Shown here: positions 45,707 through 54,236 of the stretch, piece by piece
How the letters are laid out: the number at the start of each line of letters is the position of its first letter
Numbering within the stretch: position 1 is the first letter of the stretch
Assembly (NCBI RefSeq): GCF_005144585.1
Contig: NZ_SSMQ01000060.1
Span: 1 to 64,000, forward strand
Length of the DNA: 64,000 nt
Reading direction: 5' to 3'
Source of the DNA: Polyangium fumosum
GTDB lineage: Bacteria > Myxococcota_A > Polyangia > Polyangiales > Polyangiaceae
Made by a program: the position numbers and the translations under genes
The notes under the pieces: generated by a model
Told to the model about the DNA's origin: nothing
The model's database searches: none
The model's input: only the letters and a program-made list of their open reading frames with translations

Positions 45707-45904
45707 CTAAGGCGGCGGAGGCGGATCGGTCGGGGCGGGCGCTTCGGCCGGGGGCGCTTGGTGTCCGGGCAACTCGAAGCTCCGCGGCGCCTCGTACTCG
45801 GGCGGCGGGCCTCCCGGCAGCGGCTTTGGTTTCGGCGGGCTGCTGCAGGCGCCCGCGGCGAGCACGAGGAGCGACGCGAGCGCGGGGACGAACCGGTTGC
45901 TCAT
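45707..45904 (-). CDS. Small Pro-rich lipoprotein
   Basis: A 65-residue protein with a clear signal and lipobox (ASLLVLAAGAC), followed by a Pro-rich tail (SSPPKPKPLPGGPPPEYEAP to DPPPPP). There is no folded domain. Its start overlaps the stop of the upstream lipoprotein gene by ATGA, so both are one operon. Small Pro-rich lipoproteins may serve as wall-spanning spacers, but nothing here proves it. Confidence 0.68.
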   Translation of the reverse strand: MSNRFVPALASLLVLAAGACSSPPKPKPLPGGPPPEYEAPRSFELPGHQAPPAEAPAPTDPPPPP

Positions 45905-46248
45905 AGATGGGTCCCCTTCTTCTTGATGTTCTGCGGCGGAGGCGTCGGCGTCGCCGGTCCCTCGTGCTGGTTCACGGGCGGCAGGCCGAACGGGCTCGGG
46001 GGCGCGAGCGGGTCGTCGGGGGTACCGTCGATCTTCTGGCGCATTTCGGAGGGTTTGGGGGGAGGCGTCTCCGGGGCCGGGTCGAATTTCGCGCCCTCGG
46101 CGCCGGGCGCGCCCATCGGGATCATCGTCGCTGCGGGCGCGGCGCTCGCCGGCCCCTCGTCGTCGTGGGAGCCACAACCGAGCCACGTAGGCAGCCCGAG
46201 GGGCAGGAGAAGGAACCAGGCGGGGAGACCGCGCGGGCGAGCCGACAC
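45901..46248 (-). CDS. Small Pro-rich lipoprotein
   Basis: A 115-residue protein. The lipobox is weak but acceptable (LGLPTWLGC). The mature part is disordered: Ser/Ala, Asp/Glu and Pro, with repeats of the kind DDPLAPPSPFGLPP. It ends in basic KKKGTHL. It forms a two-gene unit with the next lipoprotein (ATGA overlap). It is divergent from proA. Confidence 0.68.
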   Translation of the reverse strand: MSARPRGLPAWFLLLPLGLPTWLGCGSHDDEGPASAAPAATMIPMGAPGAEGAKFDPAPETPPPKPSEMRQKIDGTPDDPLAPPSPFGLPPVNQHEGPATPTPPPQNIKKKGTHL

Positions 46249-46306
46249 GCGGCCACGCTAGCACGCCCTTGGCCTTGTGCGGGCAGCCGCGTTAGGTTTC
46301 GACGCC

Positions 46307-47578
46307 GTGGAGAGCACCGCAATCCTGACCGAGGAACTCGTCGAGCTTGCAAAGCGCGCCCGAAAGGCCGCGCGTACGTTGTCGATCGCGTCGCGTGAAG
46401 CCAAGGATCGCGCGCTCGTCGCCATCGCGGAGGCGCTGCGCGCGCAAGCCGCCGAGGGCTCGCCGCTCCGCGCCGCGAACGCCGAGGACGTCGAGGCCGC
46501 GCGCGCGGCGGGGCTTGCACCCGCGCTCGTCGATCGGCTGATCCTCGACGAACCGCGCATCCTCGGCATCGCGGCGGCCGTCACGCAGATCGCGTCGTTC
46601 GAAGATCCGGTGGGCGAAGTGCTCGGCATGAAGCAGCGCCCGAACGGCCTGAGCGTGGGTCAGGTGCGCATCCCGCTCGGCGTGATCGCGATGATCTACG
46701 AAGCGCGCCCGAACGTGACCGTGGACTCGGCCGCGCTCTGCTTGAAGAGCGGCAACGCCGTGCTCCTGCGCGGCGGCAAGGAGGCAGCGCGATCGAACGC
46801 CGCGCTCGGGGAGCTCGTGCGCGCCGCGGTCGCGTCCGCCGGGCTGCCTGCGGACGCCGTGCAGATCGTTCCGCCCAGCGATCGCGAGGGGATCCGGCTG
46901 CTCGTCGGGCTCGCGGGGAAGATCGATCTCGTCATCCCGCGCGGCGGCGAGGGGCTCATCCGCTTCGTGACCGAGCACGCGCGGGTGCCGGTGATCCAGC
47001 ACTACAAGGGGGTTTGTCATCTCTACGTCGACGAGGGCGCCGATCTCAACATGGCGCTCCGGCTCGTGGAGAACGGCAAGCTCAGCCGGCCGGGCGTCTG
47101 CAACGCGCTCGAGTGCTTGCTCGTGCACGAGAGCGTGGCGCTCGCGTTCTTGCCGCGGGTCGGGAAGCTCGCGGCGCAGGGGCTCGAGATCCGCGGCGAT
47201 CAGGCGACACGCGCGGTGATCCCCTCGGCCAAACCCGCGTCGACCGAGGATTACGGGCAGGAGTTCCTCGCCCCGATCCTCGCCATCCGGATCGTCGGCT
47301 CGCTCGACGAGGCGCTCGATCACATCGCGCAGTACGGCTCGAACCACACCGAGGCGATCTGCACGCGCAGCTACGAGCGGGCGCAGCGCTTCTCGCGGGC
47401 CGTCGACGCGAGCTGCGTGCTCGTCAACGCGTCCACGCGCTTCAACGACGGCGGCGAGCTCGGGCTCGGCGCGGAGATCGGCATCTCGACGACGAAGCTC
47501 CATGCGTACGGACCGATGGGGCTCGAGAGCCTCACCGCGAAGAAGTGGATCGTCTTCGGTGAGGGGCAAGTTCGGTAA
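46307..47578 (+). CDS. proA: Gamma-glutamyl phosphate reductase
   Basis: The second enzyme of proline synthesis; reduces gamma-glutamyl phosphate to the semialdehyde using NADPH. The 423-residue aldehyde-dehydrogenase-like enzyme shows EARPNVTVDSAALCLKSGNA, the LVIPRGGEGLIRF segment, the catalytic cysteine (residue 265, in RPGVCNALECLL) and the terminal GPMGLESLTAKKWI. Two GTG codons are possible starts (46277, 46307). The second was selected because the protein then begins near the conserved ELVELAKRARKAART. proB is not adjacent; rsfS follows in the same direction. Confidence 0.95.
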   Translation: MESTAILTEELVELAKRARKAARTLSIASREAKDRALVAIAEALRAQAAEGSPLRAANAEDVEAARAAGLAPALVDRLILDEPRILGIAAAVTQIASFEDPVGEVLGMKQRPNGLSVGQVRIPLGVIAMIYEARPNVTVDSAALCLKSGNAVLLRGGKEAARSNAALGELVRAAVASAGLPADAVQIVPPSDREGIRLLVGLAGKIDLVIPRGGEGLIRFVTEHARVPVIQHYKGVCHLYVDEGADLNMALRLVENGKLSRPGVCNALECLLVHESVALAFLPRVGKLAAQGLEIRGDQATRAVIPSAKPASTEDYGQEFLAPILAIRIVGSLDEALDHIAQYGSNHTEAICTRSYERAQRFSRAVDASCVLVNASTRFNDGGELGLGAEIGISTTKLHAYGPMGLESLTAKKWIVFGEGQVR

Positions 47579-47612
47579 TCGGCCCGGGTCAGAGGCCGGA
47601 GTGAGGTAGACG

Positions 47613-48479
47613 TTGGTAACGAAGAAGCGATCGGACGGCGGGGGCGAGTCGCCCAAGCCGGCTCGCAGCAAGACGGCTGCGACGAAGACGACGACGACGA
47701 AGACGAGCAAGACGAGCAAGACGGGCGCGGCGCGCTCGCCTCGCGACGTGGACCCGGGCGAAGCGTCGGGCGAGCGAGACACGCACGTGGCGCCGGCCGT
47801 GGTGAAGGCGGCCGTGAAGGCGGGGAAGAAGTCGGCCCGGCCGAAGCTCCGCGCCTCGCACGCGAGCGGGCAGGCGGTGCGCACATCCGCGGCCGCGAAG
47901 ACGACGAAACGCCCGGGATTGCCGCGTCGCAAAACCGAGGGCGAGCTCCGCGGCAAGGCCGCGCCCGGCGTGAAGAAGGCGCCGCTCGCGGCCCCGAAGC
48001 GAGCGGCCGGACGCAAGGCGCCCGTGCCCGAGACGGCCTCGCCGGCGCGGGAGCTCGCGGTCGCGATGGCGGTCGCCGGCCTCGACAAGAAGGCGCTCGG
48101 CGTGGAGATCCTCGACGTGCGCGGGCGCGTCGACTACGCGGATTTCCTGGTGCTCATGACGGGCCGGAGTGATCGGCACGTCGGCTCGATCGCGCAGGGG
48201 ATCGAGGAGGAGCTCGGCAAGAAGAAGATCGCGCCGATCTCGGTCGAGGGCATGTCCGCGGCCACGTGGGTGCTGCTCGACTACGGCGACGTGGTCGTGC
48301 ACGTCTTCCAGGAGGACGCGCGGCAGCTCTACGACATCGAGGGCCTCTGGATGGACGCGAGCCGCGTCGCCGTGCCCGAAGGCGAGCCGGGCGCGCGTCC
48401 CGCCTCGCAGGGCAACCGCGCGCAGGCAGACGCGGGCGAGGGCTTCGGGGACGACGAGGATCGGACCGAGGAAGAGTAG
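47613..48479 (+). CDS. rsfS: Ribosomal silencing factor RsfS with long basic N-terminal extension
   Basis: The C-terminal 110 residues (from about residue 148) are a standard RsfS domain: KKALGVEILDVRGRVDYADF, MTGRSDRHVGSIAQGIEEEL, then WVLLDYGDVVVHVFQEDARQLYDIEGLW. RsfS binds uL14 and blocks joining of the ribosomal subunits under starvation. The first 145 residues, rich in Lys, Ala, Thr and Arg, resemble a histone-H1 tail and do not belong to the family. A TTG start with GAGGT upstream gives the full 288 residues. No ATG or GTG start near the conserved domain is better. The rlmH gene follows after 11 nt, the usual partner. Confidence 0.88.
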   Translation: MVTKKRSDGGGESPKPARSKTAATKTTTTKTSKTSKTGAARSPRDVDPGEASGERDTHVAPAVVKAAVKAGKKSARPKLRASHASGQAVRTSAAAKTTKRPGLPRRKTEGELRGKAAPGVKKAPLAAPKRAAGRKAPVPETASPARELAVAMAVAGLDKKALGVEILDVRGRVDYADFLVLMTGRSDRHVGSIAQGIEEELGKKKIAPISVEGMSAATWVLLDYGDVVVHVFQEDARQLYDIEGLWMDASRVAVPEGEPGARPASQGNRAQADAGEGFGDDEDRTEEE

Positions 48480-48490
48480 AGCCGGATCGT

Positions 48491-48928
48491 ATGCGTATCG
48501 TCGTCGTCGCCGTGGGCCGCGTGAAGGACAAACCGCTCCGCGCGGCCCTCGACGACTACTTCGGGCGCGTGCGCCGGTACATGCCTTGTGACGAGATCGA
48601 GCTCGAGGACGCGCCGCCCGCGCGGCTCATCGAGCTCTTCGCGAAGAAGACGGACGGCTCGACGACGATCGCGCTCGAGGTCCTGGGGCGCGCGCTCGAC
48701 AGCCCCTCGTTCGCCCGGACGATCGAGCGCGCCGGATCCCGCGGCAAGGGCGTGGTCTCGTTCCTGATCGGCGGCGCCGACGGCATCCCCCCGGAGACGT
48801 CGCGCGCCGCGCACGACAGGATCAGCCTGTCGACGCTCACGTTCCCGCACAGGCTCGCGCGGCTCGTGCTCGTGGAGCAGATCTACCGCGCGATGACGAT
48901 CCTGCGCGGCGAGCCGTACGCCCACTGA
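48491..48928 (+). CDS. rlmH: 23S rRNA (pseudouridine1915-N3)-methyltransferase
   Basis: A 145-residue SPOUT enzyme that methylates pseudouridine 1915 in helix 69 of 23S rRNA. Motifs: MRIVVVAVGRVKDKPL at the start, LEDAPPAR, FLIGGADG (SAM-binding knot), LSLSTLTFPHRLARLVLVEQIYRA and the terminal GEPYAH. Its position next to rsfS is conserved in most bacteria. An ATG at 48491 gives the typical length; the much longer frame upstream overlaps rsfS and is not used. Confidence 0.95.
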   Translation: MRIVVVAVGRVKDKPLRAALDDYFGRVRRYMPCDEIELEDAPPARLIELFAKKTDGSTTIALEVLGRALDSPSFARTIERAGSRGKGVVSFLIGGADGIPPETSRAAHDRISLSTLTFPHRLARLVLVEQIYRAMTILRGEPYAH

Positions 48929-48941
48929 ACGAGGCGTTTTC

Positions 48942-49104
48942 CTAGAACATCGATCGGTTTGACAACCGCTCGATGTTCTAGCTCTTTTGTCCCGAGGGGG
49001 ACGCCTCGCGTCCCCCTCTCGCCCGGGCAAAGCCCGGTCGATTCACCCCCCGAGGCGAGCTCGCTTCGCGATCTCGCAGAGCGCCGAACGGGTCGGCGCT
49101 CTAG
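48942..49104. repeat. Element B, copy 2 (163 bp)
   Basis: The same length, orientation and CTAG ends as copy 1. The first stem carries one unpaired change (GATCGG against CCGCTCG), otherwise nearly identical. Its final CTAG overlaps the tatC stop codon (49101-49103), so the repeat supplies the stop. It separates the convergent rlmH and tatC genes and may terminate both. Confidence 0.9.
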
Positions 49105-49967
49105 GCCGTCTTCGTCTTCTCTTTGCTCTTCCGGTACGCCTCGCGCTGGGCCTCCGTCGGCTTCTTGCCGAAGATGAACGCGAGTCCGATCGAGAGCACG
49201 TAGAGGACGAGCATCGGCACGGCCATCACGATCTGGCTCGTGATGTCGGGCGGCGTGACGACGGCGGCGATGATGAACGCGATCAGGACGAACCAGCGTC
49301 CGAATCGGATGAGCTGCAAGTAATTGACGATGCCCGCGAGCGAGAGGAACAGGATGAGCAGCGGGATCTCGAAGACGATGCCGAACGCGAGCAGCATCCG
49401 GGTCACGAAGTCGATGTACTCGCCCATCATGATGGTGGGCGTGATCGTCACGCCCTGGCCGCCGCCGACGGTGCCGGCGAGGCCGAGGAAGTAGTTGAAC
49501 GTGATGGGGAAGGCGACACGCCAGCCGAAGTAACAGCCGCCCACGAAGAGCCCCGACGCCGAGAGCACGAAGGGGATCACGAAGCGTTTTTCGCGCGCGT
49601 AGAGCCCGGGCGCGATGAAGGACCAGAGCTGGTAGAAGAGGATCGGCGCGCTGAGCACGATCGAGCCGAGCAGCGAGAGCTGGAAGTACCCGATGAACGC
49701 GGCCTGAGGCGACTCGAAGTGCAAGGTCGCCTGGTTCGGCAAGCCCTGCGCCGTCCACGCGCCCTTGAACGGCCGCGAGATGATGTCGAGCAGGGGATCG
49801 CGATACTCCCAGGTGAGCACGCAGCAGATGAGGAAGGCGACGAAGCAGTAGACGAGGCGCTTGCGCAGCTCGTCGAGGTGCTCCCAGAACGTCATGGGAG
49901 CGCCTTCTTCCTCCTCGATCGGAGCGGACGCCGCGTCCTTGACCGCCTTCGCCTTGGAATCACTCAT
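49101..49967 (-). CDS. tatC: Sec-independent protein translocase TatC
   Basis: The membrane receptor for twin-arginine signal peptides. The 288-residue protein has six transmembrane helices. Motifs are MTFWEHLDELRKRL (the Tat signal contact region), FSPQAAFI-type ESPQAAFIGYF, YARE in GLYAREKRFVIPF and the later VVTPPDITSQ. The N-tail has a 23-residue acidic extension. ATGA overlap with the tatB gene shows coupling. The stop codon lies within repeat B2. Confidence 0.95.
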   Translation of the reverse strand: MSDSKAKAVKDAASAPIEEEEGAPMTFWEHLDELRKRLVYCFVAFLICCVLTWEYRDPLLDIISRPFKGAWTAQGLPNQATLHFESPQAAFIGYFQLSLLGSIVLSAPILFYQLWSFIAPGLYAREKRFVIPFVLSASGLFVGGCYFGWRVAFPITFNYFLGLAGTVGGGQGVTITPTIMMGEYIDFVTRMLLAFGIVFEIPLLILFLSLAGIVNYLQLIRFGRWFVLIAFIIAAVVTPPDITSQIVMAVPMLVLYVLSIGLAFIFGKKPTEAQREAYRKSKEKTKTA

Positions 49968-50512
49968 GACGCCGCGCTCGGCTCCTTCGTGACGACCCGG
50001 CTCGTCGGATCGTCGGTCGCCACGGCACCCAGCGGGTGGTGGGCGAGGGGCTCGGGCCCGCCGAAGTCTCCCTCTCCGTACGGGGCCGCGTCGTCGGGCA
50101 ACGCGTCGTAGGCGTCGCAGCCGACCTGCGGATACTCACGCTCGCGCAAGATGACGACCGGCTCTTCGTCGGGCGCCGGCGCGCTCGCCGCGGCGGCCGC
50201 CACGGTCGCGGCCGCGGCCACGGTGGAGGTCGTGGCGGCCTTGGCGGCAGGGGTCGGAACGGCGAGCTTCTCCAGGCCGTCGAGCACGTTCACGTTCGAG
50301 AGCGCGCGGATCTCCTGGATGCTCCGGTCGATGCCCTCTTCGCGGAGGAGCGTGTCGATGCCGCTCTGCGCCCGGAGGTCGGTGCTCATGCGGCGGATGC
50401 GCGTCACCCACTGCCCGGCCGTCCGCATCATGCTCGGCAGGTGCCGCGGGCCCACCACCACGATGGCCACGAGCACGACCACGACCATCTCGCCGAAGCT
50501 CAATCCGAACAC
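49964..50512 (-). CDS. tatB: TatA/TatB-type translocase subunit
   Basis: A 182-residue protein with one N-terminal helix (GEMVVVVLVAIVVVGPRHLP), the glutamate in the helix (FGEM) that marks TatB, and an amphipathic helix with MMRTAGQWVTRIRRM. The C-terminal half is Ala-rich and acidic with VVILREREYPQVG. The Glu at position 8, the length and the next tatC favour TatB rather than TatA. tatA must be encoded elsewhere. Confidence 0.85.
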   Translation of the reverse strand: MFGLSFGEMVVVVLVAIVVVGPRHLPSMMRTAGQWVTRIRRMSTDLRAQSGIDTLLREEGIDRSIQEIRALSNVNVLDGLEKLAVPTPAAKAATTSTVAAAATVAAAAASAPAPDEEPVVILREREYPQVGCDAYDALPDDAAPYGEGDFGGPEPLAHHPLGAVATDDPTSRVVTKEPSAAS

Positions 50513-50570
50513 GCGAGCAAGCTAGCGCGCCGTGGGTTCGGAATCCACCGGGAGACGCCGTCCCTCTGGG

Positions 50571-51707
50571 TCAACGCTCGGGGGCTTCGCTCGGTCGAGC
50601 CGAGCTACGCCCTCGAACCCCCCGCTCCAGCGGCCGCGCGAGCTGACCACACGCCGCCCCCACGTCGCCGCCGCCCGAATACCGCACGATCGTGCCCACC
50701 CCGCGCCCGAGCAGCACCGCGCGGAAGGCTTCGAGCCGCGTCGAAGGCTGAAACGGATCGGGCGTGGTGCCGTCGGCGATCGCGTTGTAAGGGATCAAGC
50801 TGAGCCGGGGCCTCTGCCCGTGCGCCGTGGCGAAGGCGAGGCAGAGATCCGCGAGCGCCGCGGCATCCTCGTCCGCGTCGTTTTGCCCGGCGAGCAGCGT
50901 GTACGCGAACATCGGCGATCGCCCTGTCGCCCGCGCGTGCTCGCCCGCGGCCGCGAGCACCTCTTCGAGCGGGTGCGCGCCTTCGATGGGCATGAGCGCG
51001 CGCCGCCGCCCCGGCCGCGCCGAGCCGAGCGAGACCCCGAGCCGGACCGCAGGGACCTCCCGGAGGAGCGTGCGGATCCCGGTGGGCAAGCCCGACGTGC
51101 ACACCGTGATGTTGCGCATGTCGATGGCGAGCGCGCTCGGCTCGCTCATGACGCGGATCGCGTGAATCACGCGCTCGATGTTCGCCATCGGCTCGCCCAT
51201 GCCCTGGAAGAGCACGCCGTGCACGCGAGGGCGGATCCCGGCGGCGGCGAGGTTTGTCGGGGGGTCGTGCGCGAGCTCCTCGCGCACGCGCCGCACCTGC
51301 TCGACGATCTCCCACGCCTCGAGGTTGCGCCCGAGGCCCATGCGACCCGTCGCGCAGAACGCGCAGGCGAGCGCGCAGCCGACCTGCGAGGACACGCAGA
51401 CCGAGAAGCGACCCGGGTGCTCGAGGGGGATGCGCACGGTCTCGATGACGGCCCCGTCGGGCAGGCGGAAGGCGTACTTGACGAAGGGATCGATCGCGCT
51501 CGCGGCGCGGGTCTCGATCTGGATCGTGGGGACGTGCCCGGCGGCACGGGCGGCGTCGAGCGCGGCGCGCCGGATCGTCGCGGGCGAGCGCGCGGGCAAA
51601 CCCCCCGTCCGGTGCACGGTCGAGACGATCCGCCGCGCGTCCGTCACGTCGATGTTGCAAACGCGGGCGAGCTCGTCGGGGAGAAGGGCCTGGAGGGCGA
51701 GGGGCAC
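50571..51707 (-). CDS. rlmN: Radical-SAM rRNA/tRNA adenine-C2 methyltransferase (RlmN-like)
   Basis: Methylates C2 of adenine in 23S rRNA (A2503) and some tRNAs. The 378-residue protein has the N-terminal accessory domain, the radical-SAM motif C-x3-C-x2-C in CALACAFCATG, GMGEPMAN and the catalytic cysteine late in GGDVGAACGQLA. Cfr is excluded by length and by the overall match to RlmN, but the split is close. The tail beyond the catalytic Cys (RPLERGVRGRSSARPSEAPER) is basic. Element B3 begins 13 nt upstream of the ATG, so the ribosome-binding area touches the repeat. Confidence 0.9.
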   Translation of the reverse strand: MPLALQALLPDELARVCNIDVTDARRIVSTVHRTGGLPARSPATIRRAALDAARAAGHVPTIQIETRAASAIDPFVKYAFRLPDGAVIETVRIPLEHPGRFSVCVSSQVGCALACAFCATGRMGLGRNLEAWEIVEQVRRVREELAHDPPTNLAAAGIRPRVHGVLFQGMGEPMANIERVIHAIRVMSEPSALAIDMRNITVCTSGLPTGIRTLLREVPAVRLGVSLGSARPGRRRALMPIEGAHPLEEVLAAAGEHARATGRSPMFAYTLLAGQNDADEDAAALADLCLAFATAHGQRPRLSLIPYNAIADGTTPDPFQPSTRLEAFRAVLLGRGVGTIVRYSGGGDVGAACGQLARPLERGVRGRSSARPSEAPER

Positions 51708-51719
51708 GGCGGCATCGTT

Positions 51720-51882
51720 CTAGAGCGCCGACCCGTTCGGCGCTCTGCGAGATCGCGAAGCGAGCTCGCCTCGGGGGGTGAATCGCCCGGGCTTTGCCCG
51801 GGCGAGAGGGGGACGCGAGGCGTCCCCCTCGGGACAGAAGAGCTAGAACATCGAGCGGTTGTCAAACCGATCGATGTTCTAG
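51720..51882. repeat. Element B, copy 3 (163 bp, inverted)
   Basis: The same element in the opposite orientation, from CTAG to CTAG. The left end starts a GAGCGCCGA/TCGGCGCTC hairpin and the right end is the long stem with GAACATCGAGCGG. It fills the space between the divergent rlmN and the Uma2-like gene, so it may carry the promoters or regulators of both. Confidence 0.9.
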
Positions 51883-51953
51883 TCGAGCGGGACCCCGGAC
51901 GCACTCGTCTCGTTCCTCCCCATCTTCCGCGGATCCTGCTACCCTGCCTCTCG

Positions 51954-52847
51954 ATGATGGATCCAAAGCGCGATGGTCCCTCGATGATGCTCGCGCCGTC
52001 CGCCCGGGGAGGAGCCGCGCTCTCGTTCCCGCCGGCCGATCCACCCCGCAAGCTCCCCCCGGTCGATCAGCACGTCGTCGCCCCCGAGACGACGCGCGAC
52101 GAGATGATACGCGGCCGGAAGATCATCGCCCAGCCTGCGCTCGAGCCCCACGGCGACGCGCACGCGAACCTCGGCGCCGTGATCCGCTTGCACGTCCGCG
52201 AAGGCTATCGCGCCTCGATCGACCTGCTCACGCGTGTCTCGGAGCGCTCGAATTTCGCCACGGATTTGTCGATCCGGCGGGACGGCACGGATCCCGCGAC
52301 GGGGAGGCGGCACCTCGAAGAGGTCTCGTTCGAGATCGTGAACGAGCAGGCGCCGGGCGTGGTGCGCGAGAAGGCCGAGGACCTCATCGAGCGCGGCGTC
52401 CGCCGCGTGTTCGCGATCCAGGTGAAGCGCGGCGAGATCTGCGAGTGGTCGCGCGAGAAGGTTGCGTTCGTGCCGCTCGACCTCGATGGGAGGATCGAAG
52501 ACCCCTGCTTCATACGGCCGATCCGGGTGCGCGCGTTGCTCGATGGTGCGGTCGCGGAGCGCGAGGCCGCGCGGGCCCTCGAGCGCAAGGGCAACCCCGA
52601 GATCCTGGCGATCAAGCAAGACGCGGAAGAGAAAGGCCGCGAAGAGGGTCGCGAAGAAGGCCGCCGCGAGATGCTCCTCGAAGTCCTGCGCGAGCGCTTC
52701 GGCGAGATCCCGGAGGCCATGCTGGCGCGTGTCGCGACCGCGAGCGGCGCGACCTTGTCCCGATGGGCGAAGCGCTCCTACGCCGCGAGCTCGCTCGACG
52801 ACGTGTTCGTCGAGGTCCAGGAAGACAGCGGCCCCGTTCGTCGCTGA
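51954..52847 (+). CDS. Uma2-like PD-(D/E)XK-fold protein with Rpn-type C-terminus
   Basis: A 297-residue protein. Residues about 45-170 resemble Uma2/DUF820 nuclease-fold proteins: FATDLSIRRDG (the acidic position), then LEEVSFEIVNEQAPGVVREKAEDLIERGVRRVFAI. The lysine of the classical motif is replaced by Ile/Val around FEIVNE, so activity is doubtful. The C-terminal 80 residues (QDAEEKGREEGREEGRREML, LLEVLRERFG) form the coiled coil found after Rpn/DUF4351 proteins. Such proteins are multicopy in myxobacteria and cyanobacteria. The start was chosen at MMDPK; the frame upstream covers rlmN on the other strand and repeat B3. Confidence 0.7.
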   Translation: MMDPKRDGPSMMLAPSARGGAALSFPPADPPRKLPPVDQHVVAPETTRDEMIRGRKIIAQPALEPHGDAHANLGAVIRLHVREGYRASIDLLTRVSERSNFATDLSIRRDGTDPATGRRHLEEVSFEIVNEQAPGVVREKAEDLIERGVRRVFAIQVKRGEICEWSREKVAFVPLDLDGRIEDPCFIRPIRVRALLDGAVAEREAARALERKGNPEILAIKQDAEEKGREEGREEGRREMLLEVLRERFGEIPEAMLARVATASGATLSRWAKRSYAASSLDDVFVEVQEDSGPVRR

Positions 52848-52934
52848 GCCTCGATCCGTCCCGCGCGTTGCTGCGCGTCTCGGGCTCCGCTCCCCCTTCC
52901 TTCCGGCCCTGCATGCGTCTACCGTCGCGCTCGC

Positions 52935-54236
52935 ATGGCCCGCCGCCGCGCCCTCTTGCTCGCTGTCGCCTCGGCCGCCCTCGCGGCGCTGCCGGCCGGC
53001 GACGCGTGGAGCTCCCCCGAGGACGTGTACGGCTTCGGCCCGCGCTCCATGGCGATGGGCGGCACCGGCGCCGCGCTCGGCCGCGGCTTCGAGGCCGTCT
53101 GGAGCAACCCCGCGCTCCTCAGCCTCGAACATCGACGCGAGCTCACGATCGGCCTGCTCGGCTCGGTCTTCGACCTCCGCGCGCCCGAGCGCCTGAACTA
53201 CGACAACCTCGCGGGTGGCTTCATCGGCGCCGTCTTGCCCGTGCCGTTCGCCGGCGTCCTGAAGGACCGCATCACCATCGGCCTCGGCTTCTTCACGCCC
53301 TTTGATCTCATCGTCCGCGGCCGCATCCTCTACCCCGAGACCAAGCAGTTCCCCCTCGCGGATCGCACGGCCTCCGTCGCGGTCCAGGTCGGCCTCGGCG
53401 TCGACATCGGGTACGGCGTGCGGATCGGCGGCGGCTTCGCGGCGCTCGCGGCGCTCACCGGCTCCGTCCTCGTCGCCACCGACGCCTCCGGCCGCATCGG
53501 CACCGTCGTCGAAGACACGCTCGTCGCGAGCTACGGCCCCATCCTCGGCGCGAGCTACGAGCGCGGCGCCTACCGCGTCGGCCTCACCTACCGCGGCGAG
53601 CTCGTCGGGCGCTTCAACGTCGTCATCGAGGTGAAGGATCTCGGCCAGATCGTCGTGCCTCCGCTCAACATCTCCGGCCTCGCGCAGTACGATCCCGCGC
53701 AGATCGCGCTCGAAGTCGCGCGCGTCCGTGGCCCTTGGCGTGTCACCGCGGGCGCGACGTACAAGCGCTGGTCGGCCTACCCCGGCCCCGCTGAGGCCAC
53801 CGTCCGTTGCCCGGAGATCGACCCGTCCACGGGCGCACCGCCCGCGGAGCCTTGTGGCGCCCTCACGCCCACGCCGCTCGGGTACACGGACACGATCGTC
53901 CCGCGCCTCGGCGTCGAGCGGGTCCTCTCGCCGAAGACGTCCGTCTCGATGATGCTCCGCGCCGGCTACTTCCTCGAAATCTCGCCCTCGCCGCCGCAGA
54001 CGGCCGCCGCGAACATCTACGACAACACGCGCAGCGTCTTTGGCCTCGGCTACGGGCTCGAGCTCGCCGCGCCCTTCCCGAACCTGCGCTTCGATCTCGC
54101 CGGGCAGGTGCAGGTCCTCCATCCTCGCGCGAACGACAAGGCCGCGGACGTGCCCGCGCAGAACCCCGGCGCGCCTTCCGTGCGCACGAGCGGCGTCGTC
54201 GTCGCCGGCGCCGCCACCGTGGGGGTCGGGTTCTGA
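52935..54236 (+). CDS. OmpP1/FadL-like outer-membrane barrel protein
   Basis: A 433-residue protein with a cleavable signal (LLLAVASAALAALPAGDAWS). Start-of-barrel features are GFGPRSMAMGGTGAALGRGFEAVWSNPALL, characteristic of the FadL/TodX family hatch. It ends in AATVGVGF with terminal Phe, as barrel-insertion signals do. FadL-type channels bring hydrophobic compounds through the outer membrane. The second barrel gene overlaps it by TGATG, so they are made together. Confidence 0.88.
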   Translation: MARRRALLLAVASAALAALPAGDAWSSPEDVYGFGPRSMAMGGTGAALGRGFEAVWSNPALLSLEHRRELTIGLLGSVFDLRAPERLNYDNLAGGFIGAVLPVPFAGVLKDRITIGLGFFTPFDLIVRGRILYPETKQFPLADRTASVAVQVGLGVDIGYGVRIGGGFAALAALTGSVLVATDASGRIGTVVEDTLVASYGPILGASYERGAYRVGLTYRGELVGRFNVVIEVKDLGQIVVPPLNISGLAQYDPAQIALEVARVRGPWRVTAGATYKRWSAYPGPAEATVRCPEIDPSTGAPPAEPCGALTPTPLGYTDTIVPRLGVERVLSPKTSVSMMLRAGYFLEISPSPPQTAAANIYDNTRSVFGLGYGLELAAPFPNLRFDLAGQVQVLHPRANDKAADVPAQNPGAPSVRTSGVVVAGAATVGVGF

